The notes under the pieces were generated by a model. It saw only the letters and a program-made list of their open reading frames with translations, made no database searches and was not told the DNA's origin. Positions 24,987-34,022 of a stretch of DNA of 49,191 bases are shown one piece after another. Source of the stretch: an uncultured Aquimarina sp. (GTDB lineage Bacteria; Bacteroidota; Bacteroidia; Flavobacteriales; Flavobacteriaceae); assembly GCA_947496555.1 (NCBI GenBank), contig CANMDH010000043.1, forward strand, positions 1 through 49,191, in the 5' to 3' direction. Both the position numbers and the translations under genes were made by a program. Within the stretch, counting starts at the first letter, position 1. Each line of letters begins with the position of its first letter.

Positions 24987-27900
24987 TTGAAAGCTAAAAA
25001 ACTCTTCAAATTTATTATTGTTCAGGTAATAATTTGCCAATATCTTGTTGCTCAAGTTGCAGTGTCTAGCTTTAACACTAGTACCGGCTTTACAACCAAA
25101 GATGGTCTGGACTCTAATTATATTGCCGATATTAAAGAAGATGCTGATGGGTTTTTATGGCTGGCGACTAGCAAGGGGGTCACCAAATTTGACGGTAATC
25201 ACTTCATAAATTTCAAGTACTATTATAGGGATTCAGTACCTCTGGAAATAGGGATGATAAATTCACTTGAAATCAATAATACCACTAATGAAATATGGGC
25301 AGGTGGCGAGAACGGTCTTTTTAAGATGTCTACAAGAGAGGTACATGTTGATAAAATAAGTTCGCCAATGCTACCGATTTCTGGAAATCCTATTAGAAAA
25401 GTTTTCTTTGACGATCAAAATCTCCTTTGGTTGGCTAATGGAAATGAAGGATTGATTAAGATTAATGTAGAAAAATCTACAAAGGAGATTTTTACATTTA
25501 AAGACAACTATCAAAATGAAAGTTCAAATGTAAACATTGTTCAAGATTTAATACAAGACCCGGATAGTCCCGAAATTTTATGGCTAGGAACGGGTGCAGG
25601 ATTAATAAAATTTAATAAAAATTCGAACAACTACGAACGATATGTTTATCATAATGAATCAGAATTACCACAAAATAGAATTCGGAAAATTGCTATTGAT
25701 GATCATAAAATTTTCCTGGGGACTTGGGAAGCAGGGCTGATTGTCTTCAATAAGGATACCAAGGATTTTTATCAACCTCTCAAAGAAGCGTTCCCTGATT
25801 CTCAACACCTTATAATTGATATCTATAAGTATCAAGAGTTACTCTGGATAACAACATTTCAAGGGTTGATACAATATGATCTATGCTCAGATTCTATTAA
25901 AAATATAATTTATAATAACACTGCTAAAAAAAAAATCTACGGAAATTCTTTTATTGATTCAAGAGGAATCATTTGGTTTGGTAGCCCTCGAGGTTTATTT
26001 AAGTACGATAATTTTCATTTTCAGTTTATTCAGTTAGAAGATAAAAATAATTTCCAGCATCCGCTAGACGTGAAAAAAATACTTAAAACCAATGGTTTTT
26101 GGTATGTTATTGGGTATGCTGGCGAAGGGCTTTATAAAATTAATCCAATAGATTATACCTTCGAAATTATAAAAATACCATACTTGCAATATATAGACGA
26201 AATTGGTTACGAAATTGCCGATATGATCGAAACCGATGACGGAAAATTTTTAATTTTATCTCATCGTAAGCTTGTATTTTTTGATCCAAAAACGGAAGAG
26301 TTCGAATTATCGCCACTACAAATTTCTTATGAGGCCCCTACAATCAGATCTATCACAAAAGACAAAAATGGCAGGTATTGGGTTGGTACAAGACATGCCG
26401 GTCTCTTTGGCCTGGATTTTAAAAATAGGTCAATAACCAATTTTAAGGAAGAATTTAATACCGAACAAAAAGGGAATCATGTATGGATTGAGGATGTATA
26501 CGCAGATAGATTCGATCGTTTGTGGATAAGAACAGCAACCTATATGAGTGTGATGGATGTGAATACCTTTAAGATTCAAAATCTTACCAATGAGAACAAT
26601 GGATATATTTATTACAATGTAGCTAATTTTCAGGAAGACGATCATTGTAGATTATGGGTGCTTGGATATGATGTGGGAATCGGATATATAGACACTAAGA
26701 ATCCTGACACAAAAATTTCACATCAATTAGATGGAGATTTTAAGAGATTATATAAATATACCGATAGTTTAATTTGGGTAACGGGTAAAAATTCAATGAT
26801 ACTTAATACCAATACAACAACTTTCAGAAATGTTATCTTAGGCAAGAGCAAGGAGTTAACAGTCACTGGACCTGTAGTTCAACATAAAAAGGAGAACCTT
26901 ATTATTGGTTGTAATAATGGGATTTTAATTTATAACGAACAAAAAAGAAATTCGAGCATAACAACTCCGATACCGTATGTTAAAAAAGTGAGTGTCGATG
27001 GTGAAACTCAATATGAAGGAAGTAGTCTGTCTAAAAAAGCTTTCAAATTCGGAAGCGATACAAAGCATATTACATTTTCAATAAGTTCTATAGGATTCCA
27101 TTTATCGGATCAGATTCAGTATGAATACAAATTACAAGACAGATGGATTCCTGTTGGTTCTAATAATGATATTAATTTTATTAGTTTGCCCCAAGGAGCG
27201 TATAGTTTATCGATAAAGGCGTCAAACGATTACACCCAAAACAACGAGGAGATCGCTAAATATGATTTTACAATACTTCTACCATGGTATAAGACCCGGT
27301 GGGCTTTTATATTAATGTTTTTGGGAGTAATATTAGTAGTAGTTCTTATATTACAATGGAGGTCTTCGAGATTAAAAAAAGAAAAAGAAGCTTTAGAAAA
27401 GATAGTATTTGAACGCACTTTAGAAATAAGAAATAAAAATAAACAATTGCAGTTTCAAGCTGAGCAATTACAAGAGATGAATAAAACAAAATCTCGATTT
27501 ATCGCTAATATTTCTCACGAATTCAGAACACCAATAACCTTGATTAAAGGACCAATAAGTAATTTCCTGAAAACTAAGGAAAAGAAAAAATTACCATTGG
27601 ATAGCATTAAAATGATCGATAGAAATATCGATCGATTGTTACGCCTGGTAAATCAATTATTGGACTTATCCAAATTAGACTCTAGAAAAATTAAATTACA
27701 ACTCAAGGAAGGTGATATATATCAGTTCCTAAGAGTAATATCTTCTTCTTTTGACTCCTATGCGGTCGAGAGAAATATCATCTATACTTCCGGGGTTCCA
27801 AATAATACGAAAATAGCCCTTTTTGACCAGGATAAATTAGAGAAAATAGTATATAATTTATTATCCAATGCCTTTAAATATTCACCGCATAACAAAGAAG

Positions 27901-29018
27901 TAAAGTTTTTAGCTTTTATTAAAAATGGGGTGCTCAAATTAGAAGTTTCTGATATGGGTAAAGGGATTCCCAAAGATCAGTTGGATAAGATTTTTGAGCG
28001 ATTTTATCAAATCGATTCTTCATCTACCCGAGATCAAGAAGGTAGCGGTATAGGATTATCCTTGACAAAGGAGTTAGTTACACTCATGCATGGGGATATA
28101 CAGGTAAAAAGTGTTGTTGACAAGGGCACGGTATTCATTGTCGAAATACCAATAAAAATTGTAGAAGAAAAATACCTCGAAACTAATAAGAGTGTTGAGA
28201 AAATGAATGAACAAATTGTTCATGAAGAATGTCATGTATTACAGGAGCCAGAAAATGAATTGCCGATTATTCTGATTGTAGAAGATAATCAGGATATGAG
28301 GACATTTATTAGAAAACAACTTCAAGGAATTTATAAAGTACTAGAAGCTGTTGATGGATTGTCGGGAATCAATATCGCACTCAAAGAAGTTCCTGATCTT
28401 ATTGTTACAGACTTGATGATGCCGCAGGTAGATGGAATTTCTTTGTGTAAAAATATACGATCCGACAAGAGAACCAGTCATATTCCCATAATTATGTTAA
28501 CTGCCAAAGCTCAAAAAGAGAGTAAAATAAAAGGATTATCTGAAGGAGCGGATGATTATCTTCTTAAACCTTTTGATGGAGAGGAGCTATTAGTAAGAAT
28601 TAAGAATTTAATTAAACAAAGAAAAGAATTACAAAAACTATATAGTGAACAAATAACTCTTGAACCCCAACATTCAACAATAGAATCTTTGGACAAGAAA
28701 TTTTTGGACGAAGTTATAGAAAGTATTAAAACTCATATGTCTGAAAGTAATTACGGGCCGCAGGAAATGCAGGAAGATTTAATGATAAGCAAAACGCAAT
28801 TATATCGAAAAATGAAAGCATTGACAGACCAATCTGCGGGAGAGTTTTTGAGAAATTATCGATTAAAAAAAGCTGCACAAATATTATCTGATCAAGGTGG
28901 AAATATTACCGAGGTATCTATTGCAGTTGGGTTCAATAGTCTTTCTTATTTCACAAGGTGCTTTAAAGAATTTCACGGTAAGTCCCCTTCAGAATTTCTA
29001 AAAACGATAAAAACATAG
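24987..29018 (+). CDS. Hybrid two-component system protein (one-protein sensor, kinase, receiver and AraC output)
   Basis: This 1343-residue inner-membrane protein starts at TTG 24987, which gives a proper signal peptide (LFKFIIVQVIICQYLVAQ). The periplasmic part (about 25-680) consists of two-bladed-propeller-type repeats with recurring W-x-G/A motifs (FLWLATSKGVTKFDG, EIWAGGENGLFK). A Y_Y_Y domain follows (about 690-760) and one membrane helix at about 772-790. The cytoplasmic part has a HisKA domain (NISHEFRTP, His near 844), an HATPase (DMGKGIP, GSGIGLSL), a receiver (about 1093-1210, phospho-acceptor in VTDLMMP, Lys in LLKPF) and an AraC-type HTH (about 1260-1343). Such proteins usually sense oligosaccharides and drive susC/susD loci; none is present here. 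The ligand is unknown. Confidence 0.94.
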   Translation: MKAKKLFKFIIVQVIICQYLVAQVAVSSFNTSTGFTTKDGLDSNYIADIKEDADGFLWLATSKGVTKFDGNHFINFKYYYRDSVPLEIGMINSLEINNTTNEIWAGGENGLFKMSTREVHVDKISSPMLPISGNPIRKVFFDDQNLLWLANGNEGLIKINVEKSTKEIFTFKDNYQNESSNVNIVQDLIQDPDSPEILWLGTGAGLIKFNKNSNNYERYVYHNESELPQNRIRKIAIDDHKIFLGTWEAGLIVFNKDTKDFYQPLKEAFPDSQHLIIDIYKYQELLWITTFQGLIQYDLCSDSIKNIIYNNTAKKKIYGNSFIDSRGIIWFGSPRGLFKYDNFHFQFIQLEDKNNFQHPLDVKKILKTNGFWYVIGYAGEGLYKINPIDYTFEIIKIPYLQYIDEIGYEIADMIETDDGKFLILSHRKLVFFDPKTEEFELSPLQISYEAPTIRSITKDKNGRYWVGTRHAGLFGLDFKNRSITNFKEEFNTEQKGNHVWIEDVYADRFDRLWIRTATYMSVMDVNTFKIQNLTNENNGYIYYNVANFQEDDHCRLWVLGYDVGIGYIDTKNPDTKISHQLDGDFKRLYKYTDSLIWVTGKNSMILNTNTTTFRNVILGKSKELTVTGPVVQHKKENLIIGCNNGILIYNEQKRNSSITTPIPYVKKVSVDGETQYEGSSLSKKAFKFGSDTKHITFSISSIGFHLSDQIQYEYKLQDRWIPVGSNNDINFISLPQGAYSLSIKASNDYTQNNEEIAKYDFTILLPWYKTRWAFILMFLGVILVVVLILQWRSSRLKKEKEALEKIVFERTLEIRNKNKQLQFQAEQLQEMNKTKSRFIANISHEFRTPITLIKGPISNFLKTKEKKKLPLDSIKMIDRNIDRLLRLVNQLLDLSKLDSRKIKLQLKEGDIYQFLRVISSSFDSYAVERNIIYTSGVPNNTKIALFDQDKLEKIVYNLLSNAFKYSPHNKEVKFLAFIKNGVLKLEVSDMGKGIPKDQLDKIFERFYQIDSSSTRDQEGSGIGLSLTKELVTLMHGDIQVKSVVDKGTVFIVEIPIKIVEEKYLETNKSVEKMNEQIVHEECHVLQEPENELPIILIVEDNQDMRTFIRKQLQGIYKVLEAVDGLSGINIALKEVPDLIVTDLMMPQVDGISLCKNIRSDKRTSHIPIIMLTAKAQKESKIKGLSEGADDYLLKPFDGEELLVRIKNLIKQRKELQKLYSEQITLEPQHSTIESLDKKFLDEVIESIKTHMSESNYGPQEMQEDLMISKTQLYRKMKALTDQSAGEFLRNYRLKKAAQILSDQGGNITEVSIAVGFNSLSYFTRCFKEFHGKSPSEFLKTIKT

Positions 29019-29022
29019 ACTT

Positions 29023-29262
29023 TTGGCACCTAATTCGATTTAATTATGTTAAATATAAATACAAACTTTTATAACTGTTTCATATACTTATAAAGCATAA
29101 ATTATGAAATAAACATAATGAAGAATTTTAGTGCCAACTGAAATGAATATTATGTGATTCCATCTAACACTTAAAACAATAAATATTAGCAGATGAAACT
29201 ATAGTGAAAACTTTTGGAACCAAATTAAAAGCCATTTACAGCGTAAGGATTTAATTTGTTCC
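29023..29262. repeat. Repeated TTGGnACC-type motifs upstream of the AraC gene
   Basis: Four related copies of a 13-15-bp motif lie in the 285-bp gap between the hybrid sensor and the AraC gene. Ttggcacctaattc (29023) is followed by its imperfect inverted partner gaattttagtgccaa (29123-29137). Ggaaccaaattaaa (29216) has the near-perfect inverted partner tttaatttgttcc (29250-29262). The first and third copies are also similar to each other in direct orientation, sharing acttttgg-n-acc. These could be binding sites for the hybrid sensor output domain or the AraC regulator. The region otherwise shows no gene. Confidence 0.4.
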
Positions 29263-29303
29263 TTATAGAAACAATCTTTTCACAGCCATAAATATTACAT
29301 TTC

Positions 29304-30470
29304 ATGAATATCAATTTTTTTAATATTTTAATTTTAGTGGGGGTAGTGCAAGGGATAGTATTTTCTTTACTATTACTCTGCAAAAAGTATGATAGTAAAG
29401 TTAATGGCTATATGGCTATAGTTATATTATGCTTTTCGTTAACAAACCTGCAATCATGGTTGATAGATTCGGGAATTATAAAAATGAATCCAAAAATAAT
29501 TTTGTTCTATTTGCCTTGGGAAATGCTATGTCCACCGGCATTTTATGTTTTTACGATTAGGTACTTGGAGTATAAAGAAAAAATCAAATTAAGCAAGCTA
29601 CTATATATACCTTTTATAATATATATATTGATACATGTATATTATAAAGTTGATGCGATTTTTATTAATGTAGATCAAGATTTAAGTAAGTTACCTAGAA
29701 AACCCATTTTTCTTCTCGAAGGAATCGTTGCAATATTTTTTACCCTTTTAAATGGCTATTTTGTTTTTAGAATACTTAAAAAATTTAAAAAAACAACCGC
29801 TCCCTTAAATAAAAAAATTGATATACTATGGTATACCAAAGTGTTTCGAATTTGTATTGGTCTATGCATTTTTTGGGGGATAACTGTGATTTTTCAGGTA
29901 GCTACCAAAGCGCAATTTGGACTCTATAGTTATTATCCTGTTTGGATTGGATATGCCATTTTTGCTTATTGGATTGGTTATACTGGTTTTCATAAGTTGG
30001 TCCATTCGAGAACTTCATCTCGACTGCATATTTCTACAGCTTCAATCTATAATCAAGGACTTTCCCCCACTGAACAGAAGACCAAGCAGATGAAGTTAAT
30101 GGTTTCAGAAGACAACAAATATTATAAAGAATTTATAGCCTTGGTTGAAGAAGATAAAATATATCTTGACCCTCTTTTAAGTTTAGAATTGACAGCAGAT
30201 AAATTGGATATTAGCGCTAATTATTTGTCGCAAATAATCAACAAGATTTCTAAACGACACTTTTCTGATATTATAGGAGAACAAAGAGTAGAAGAAGTTA
30301 AAAGGATGTTTAATAGTGAAAGCTATGATCATTCAACCATTCTCTCTATAGGTTATGACGCAGGATTCAATTCTAAATCTGCAATTTATAAAACGTTCAA
30401 AAAATTTACAGGTATAACTCCAGCAGAGTATCGTGAAAAAATAATGCAGGATCAAAAGTGCAATGGTTGA
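29304..30470 (+). CDS. Membrane-embedded AraC-family transcriptional regulator
   Basis: This 388-residue protein has about seven hydrophobic helices (residues about 5-25, 35-55, 65-85, 98-118, 137-155, 180-200, 210-230) and a cytoplasmic C-terminal AraC DNA-binding domain (about 290-385). The HTH part contains KLDISANYLSQIINK in the first helix-turn-helix and GYDAGFNSKSAIYKTFKKFTG in the second, the classic AraC signature. Regulators of this layout are common in Bacteroidota and presumably sense a signal in or across the inner membrane. It starts 285 bp after the hybrid sensor. The two double-glycine peptide genes follow 166 bp downstream on the same strand, so it is a candidate regulator or receptor for them. 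That link is inference. Confidence 0.88.
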   Translation: MNINFFNILILVGVVQGIVFSLLLLCKKYDSKVNGYMAIVILCFSLTNLQSWLIDSGIIKMNPKIILFYLPWEMLCPPAFYVFTIRYLEYKEKIKLSKLLYIPFIIYILIHVYYKVDAIFINVDQDLSKLPRKPIFLLEGIVAIFFTLLNGYFVFRILKKFKKTTAPLNKKIDILWYTKVFRICIGLCIFWGITVIFQVATKAQFGLYSYYPVWIGYAIFAYWIGYTGFHKLVHSRTSSRLHISTASIYNQGLSPTEQKTKQMKLMVSEDNKYYKEFIALVEEDKIYLDPLLSLELTADKLDISANYLSQIINKISKRHFSDIIGEQRVEEVKRMFNSESYDHSTILSIGYDAGFNSKSAIYKTFKKFTGITPAEYREKIMQDQKCNG

Positions 30471-30636
30471 AAATACTTCAATAAAAAGATTTCTAAAGAA
30501 AAAGTAGTATCATTTTTTTGAAATTCAATTATTTGAAGCCACCAAGACGATCGAACCCCTTATTTTGGCCATGCAAACATAGTATCGAGTGTTTTTAAAT
30601 GATCGAGGAATTAATAATTAATACGATATTATAAAC

Positions 30637-30843
30637 ATGAAAATTCTTAGCATAAAAGAGGCTAAAGTTATCACTAACAAAGAGCAAAAATCAATTAATG
30701 GAGGAATACAGCTAGGTTGCGATGATAACCCAAATTGCCATCCCCCAAGACCAATTGATTGTTCAAGACCATCTTGTGAGGGGCCAGGAGGATTATTAGT
30801 CTGGTGTAGAGAATGTATTAATGATACTTTTATACAATTTTAG
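30637..30843 (+). CDS. Double-glycine leader, Cys-rich peptide 2 (68 aa)
   Basis: This 68-residue peptide has a 23-residue leader ending KEQKSINGG, the double-glycine cleavage signal for C39-peptidase ABC exporters. The predicted core has six cysteines spaced C-x5-C-x7-C-x4-C-x9-C-x2-C, with several prolines (HPPRP, SRPS) and a GPGG turn. Its leader matches peptides 1 and 3 at conserved positions (MK, K, I/L, EQ, INGG) while the core is unrelated. Such a split between conserved leader and variable core is typical of exported peptides sharing one transporter. Peptide 3 follows 42 bp downstream and a shared terminator follows that, so the two are probably co-transcribed. No function can be stated beyond export and probable disulfide or other cysteine chemistry. 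Confidence 0.78.
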   Translation: MKILSIKEAKVITNKEQKSINGGIQLGCDDNPNCHPPRPIDCSRPSCEGPGGLLVWCRECINDTFIQF

Positions 30844-30885
30844 TATACATATTTCAAAATCTTAAAACCTTTAATAATAAAAACA

Positions 30886-31041
30886 ATGAAAAATCTAAAA
30901 TTAACTCAAGCAAAATTAATTAGTAAATCTGAACAAAAAGTTATTAACGGAGGTGCGGGCAATATAGACATCTGGTGTCTTAAAGCATGTTTTAGCTCTG
31001 GTTATCCAAAACCATTTTGTAGGGAGATTTGTACGATTTAA
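30886..31041 (+). CDS. Double-glycine leader, Cys-rich peptide 3 (51 aa)
   Basis: This short gene is easily missed. It encodes 51 residues with a 23-residue leader ending SEQKVINGG, aligned without gaps to the peptide 2 leader. The core has four cysteines in a symmetrical C-x3-C-x9-C-x3-C arrangement (WCLKAC and FCREIC). Twin CX3C spacing is known from helical hairpin peptides, where the pairs join two helices; whether that fold applies here is inference. It lies 42 bp after peptide 2, and a strong terminator starts 24 bp after its stop. Confidence 0.75.
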   Translation: MKNLKLTQAKLISKSEQKVINGGAGNIDIWCLKACFSSGYPKPFCREICTI

Positions 31042-31064
31042 ACTTAAATCTGCAATATTACATG

Positions 31065-31098
31065 AAAAAACCAGAATAAGTTTTTATTCTGGTTTTTT
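31065..31098. terminator. Terminator after the peptide 2-3 pair
   Basis: The arms aaaaaaccagaata (31065-31078) and tattctggtttttt (31085-31098) form a perfect 14-bp stem with a 6-nt loop. The A/T outer arms let it act on either strand. It separates the peptide pair from queG. Confidence 0.85.
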
Positions 31099-31143
31099 AT
31101 ACAACATAGATAGATTACTTTTGAGCAGAAGCATATACAAAGT

Positions 31144-32085
31144 TTGTTCAAAAAATTGAATGCCAAAATAAAATATTCACAAAGTATCAAAACCGAAGCC
31201 AAGCGCCTCGGCTTTTTATCTTGTGGTATTAGCAAGGCCGAATTTCTGGAAGAAGAAGCTCCTAGGCTAGAAAGATGGCTAAAGGATCAGATGCATGGCG
31301 AAATGAAATATATGGAGAATCATTTCGACAAGCGTTTGGATCCAACAAAACTGGTAGAGGATTCTAAAAGTGTAATCTCACTTTTGCTTAATTATTATCC
31401 TTCAGAAACGCAAAAGGACCTTAATGCTCCCAAAATATCCAAGTATGCCTATGGTACCGATTATCATTTTGTAATTAAAGATAAACTCAAGCAATTATTA
31501 CATTTTATCAAGGAAGATATTGGAGAAGTTCATGGTAGGGCTTTTGTGGATTCGGCTCCGGTTTTGGATAAAGCCTGGGCTGCAAAAAGTGGATTAGGGT
31601 GGATAGGAAAAAATAGTAATCTTCTTACACAGCAAGTAGGTTCTTTTTATTTTATAGCCGAACTCATTGTGGATCTGGATCTTGAATATGACACCCCAGT
31701 AACCGATCACTGCGGAACCTGCACAGCATGTATAGATGCCTGTCCAACAGAAGCCATTGTAGAACCTTATGTAGTCGATGGCAGCAAATGTATTTCGTAC
31801 TTCACCATAGAATTAAAAAGTGAAATCCCCAAGAACTACAAAGGACAATTTGATAATTGGATGTTTGGTTGCGATGTGTGCCAGGATGTATGCCCCTGGA
31901 ATCGTTTTTCTAAATCTCATAATGAACCTCTTTTTAATCCAAAACCTGAACTTCTAGAGATGTCTAAACAAGATTGGGAGGAAATTACACAGGAAGTATT
32001 TTCAAAAGTTTTTCAGAAATCTGCAGTAAAGAGAACCAAATTTTCCGGTCTTAATAGAAATATTAGATTTTTAAAGGGTGATTGA
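31144..32085 (+). CDS. queG: Epoxyqueuosine reductase QueG
   Basis: QueG carries out the last step of queuosine tRNA modification, reducing epoxyqueuosine with a cobalamin cofactor and two [4Fe-4S] clusters. The protein has up to 313 residues. No ATG fits the expected N-terminus; TTG at 31144 or TTG at 31156 both give a start of the expected length before [16 protein letters not shown]. The central Asp and substrate region include [27 protein letters not shown]. Cluster motifs are [12 protein letters not shown] with a following KCISY, and [11 protein letters not shown]. It appears to be a stand-alone gene after a terminator. Confidence 0.94.
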   Translation: MFKKLNAKIKYSQSIKTEAKRLGFLSCGISKAEFLEEEAPRLERWLKDQMHGEMKYMENHFDKRLDPTKLVEDSKSVISLLLNYYPSETQKDLNAPKISKYAYGTDYHFVIKDKLKQLLHFIKEDIGEVHGRAFVDSAPVLDKAWAAKSGLGWIGKNSNLLTQQVGSFYFIAELIVDLDLEYDTPVTDHCGTCTACIDACPTEAIVEPYVVDGSKCISYFTIELKSEIPKNYKGQFDNWMFGCDVCQDVCPWNRFSKSHNEPLFNPKPELLEMSKQDWEEITQEVFSKVFQKSAVKRTKFSGLNRNIRFLKGD

Positions 32086-32110
32086 CATTTTTGTTGAAAA
32101 TTTCGCAATA

Positions 32111-32120
32111 CAAACGTTTG
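32111..32120. promoter_or_regulatory. LacI/GalR-type operator candidate upstream of the symporter-trehalase pair
   Basis: The sequence caaacgtttg is a perfect 10-bp palindrome with the central CG step typical of LacI/GalR family operators. It lies 170 bp before the symporter start. A near match to the -7 box, CAACTTTG (one mismatch), is at 32211-32218. Together they suggest sugar-dependent control, though no LacI-type gene is in the window. Confidence 0.45.
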
Positions 32121-32289
32121 CATTAAGAATTTTAACATTTTTGGCTCATAAAACATCATTCATTTTGTGAGAATCTTGTATATTCAACAAGTTTTTTAAC
32201 AAAAATTAAACAACTTTGTTTTTTAAAGTCTTCCCAAATCTTTTGCTTTAGAAACGATTAATCTTTGGTTTAGCTTAAATACTTCACAC

Positions 32290-34008
32290 ATGAACGAGTT
32301 ATCGTATATCGACATTGCTGTCATCGTAGTTTATTTAATAGGAATAATTATCTACGGAATATCAAAATCAAAAAGGGGAAGTTCAGAGGATTACTTTTTG
32401 GGAGGTCGTACCATGACCTGGCCTATTGTTGGGATTGCTTTGTTTTCGGCAAATATTTCGAGTTCAACACTGGTTGGGTTAGCGTCTGATGCATACCAAA
32501 CCAACATAAATGTTTACAACTACGAATGGTTTGCTGTAGTAGTATTGATATTTTTTGCGATATTCTTTCTTCCATTTTATCTAAGGTCGGGTGTATATAC
32601 AATGCCCGAGTTTCTTGAAAGACGATACGATAGCAGGTCAAGATATTACTTTTCATTTATAACCGTAGTAGGGAATATCTTGGTGGATACCGCGGCTGGG
32701 TTGTATGTGGGTAAAATTGTTTTAACATTGCTGTTTCCTTCTTTAGATTCAACACTTATTCTAATCATTCTTGCGGTTGCCGCAGCGGCTTATACAATAC
32801 CCGGAGGTCTTAACTCGGTGATTCAGACAGAAGTTATTCAAGCCATATTATTGATATTAGGTTCCTGTTTACTTACCTATTTTGCGTTTGATCAGTTAGG
32901 CGGAGGATGGTCTGGTATGATGGCAAAACTAGATGCAATGCTATCTGCAGGCGATGTAAATTTTGGAGATAGAGCTGCCGAAGGGAAGTACATACCTCAA
33001 AATTCTAGTGATGTATTTAGCTTGGTTCGTCCTAGTAATGATGAGTTTATGCCTTGGTGGGGATTATTAACAGGAGTCCCGTTATTAGGATTTTATTTCT
33101 GGGCTAATAATCAATTTATGGTGCAGCGAGTGCTGGGAGCGAAGGATTTAAATCATGGGCGATGGGGTGCACTTTTTGCCGGTTTATTAAAGTTGCCAGT
33201 GATTTTTATCATGGTAGTTCCAGGAGTGTTGGCATTACTTTTATTTAGCACATTAGATATTACAGGACTTAATTATGCATTGACAGATGGTACTATTTGT
33301 AATAACCTTGCAGACTGCCCTAACCTTACGTATCCGGTATTGTTATTTCAATTATTACCGGTAGGGGTTTTAGGATTAGTAGTAGCTGGATTGATGGCGG
33401 CAATGATGTCTTCAGTATCTGCAACATTTAATTCGGCGTCTACCCTGGTAACTATGGATTTTGTAAAACAGCTAAGACCTGATTTAACCAGTAAACAATT
33501 AGTAAAAGTAGGTCAGATCACCACTATTATTTTGGTAGTTTTGGCGATTTCCTGGGTTCCGTTTATTGAAAGCGTGAGTGATTCCCTTTGGACATATCTG
33601 CAATTGGTGATTGCTTATACATGTCCACCAGCAGTTTCTACCTTCATTTTAGGATTGTTCTGGAAACGTGCCAACGGAACAGGATCTATCGTAAGTTTAT
33701 TAACTGGATTTTCATTAGCGATATTAATGATTCTTTCTCAAACTTTTGATTGGGTACCTGAAGTAAATGAGCTTCATTTCCTTGCAAAAGCAACGTGGTT
33801 ATTTGTGATTTGTGTTGCCCTTCATGTTACTGTAAGTTTAGCAACAAAACCACAATCAGAGCAGCAAATCAAAGAGTACACTTATAAAAAAGAAATGTTT
33901 GCAGAAGAATCAAAAGAGCTTACAGAGCTGCCTTGGTACAAAAACTACAGAACATTGTCTGTTATTCTTTTGATTGTAACTGCCATTGTTGTGGGATTCT
34001 TTTGGTAA
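32290..34008 (+). CDS. Sodium/solute symporter (SSS family, SGLT-like)
   Basis: This 572-residue inner-membrane transporter has about 13-14 helices. Family marks are the N-terminal helix followed by SEDYFLGGRTMTWPIVGIALFSANISSS, the substrate/sodium region in helix 2, YTMPEFLERRYDSRSR, and the TIPGGLNSVIQTEVIQ stretch. LVVAGLMAAMMSSVSATFNSASTLVTMD is the SGLT signature region with Na2-site serines. It resembles sodium/glucose-type members, so glucose or a related sugar is a reasonable substrate. The lipoprotein trehalase gene follows 14 bp downstream, supporting uptake of glucose released from trehalose. The substrate remains inference. Confidence 0.9.
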   Translation: MNELSYIDIAVIVVYLIGIIIYGISKSKRGSSEDYFLGGRTMTWPIVGIALFSANISSSTLVGLASDAYQTNINVYNYEWFAVVVLIFFAIFFLPFYLRSGVYTMPEFLERRYDSRSRYYFSFITVVGNILVDTAAGLYVGKIVLTLLFPSLDSTLILIILAVAAAAYTIPGGLNSVIQTEVIQAILLILGSCLLTYFAFDQLGGGWSGMMAKLDAMLSAGDVNFGDRAAEGKYIPQNSSDVFSLVRPSNDEFMPWWGLLTGVPLLGFYFWANNQFMVQRVLGAKDLNHGRWGALFAGLLKLPVIFIMVVPGVLALLLFSTLDITGLNYALTDGTICNNLADCPNLTYPVLLFQLLPVGVLGLVVAGLMAAMMSSVSATFNSASTLVTMDFVKQLRPDLTSKQLVKVGQITTIILVVLAISWVPFIESVSDSLWTYLQLVIAYTCPPAVSTFILGLFWKRANGTGSIVSLLTGFSLAILMILSQTFDWVPEVNELHFLAKATWLFVICVALHVTVSLATKPQSEQQIKEYTYKKEMFAEESKELTELPWYKNYRTLSVILLIVTAIVVGFFW

Positions 34009-34022
34009 ATAAAAGCAGGATA

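Noticed and set aside
24987-31098. Polysaccharide utilisation locus around the hybrid sensor
   Set aside because: No susC/susD pair, glycoside hydrolase or sugar transporter lies next to it; the trehalase pair is 3-5 kb away behind two terminator-bounded units.
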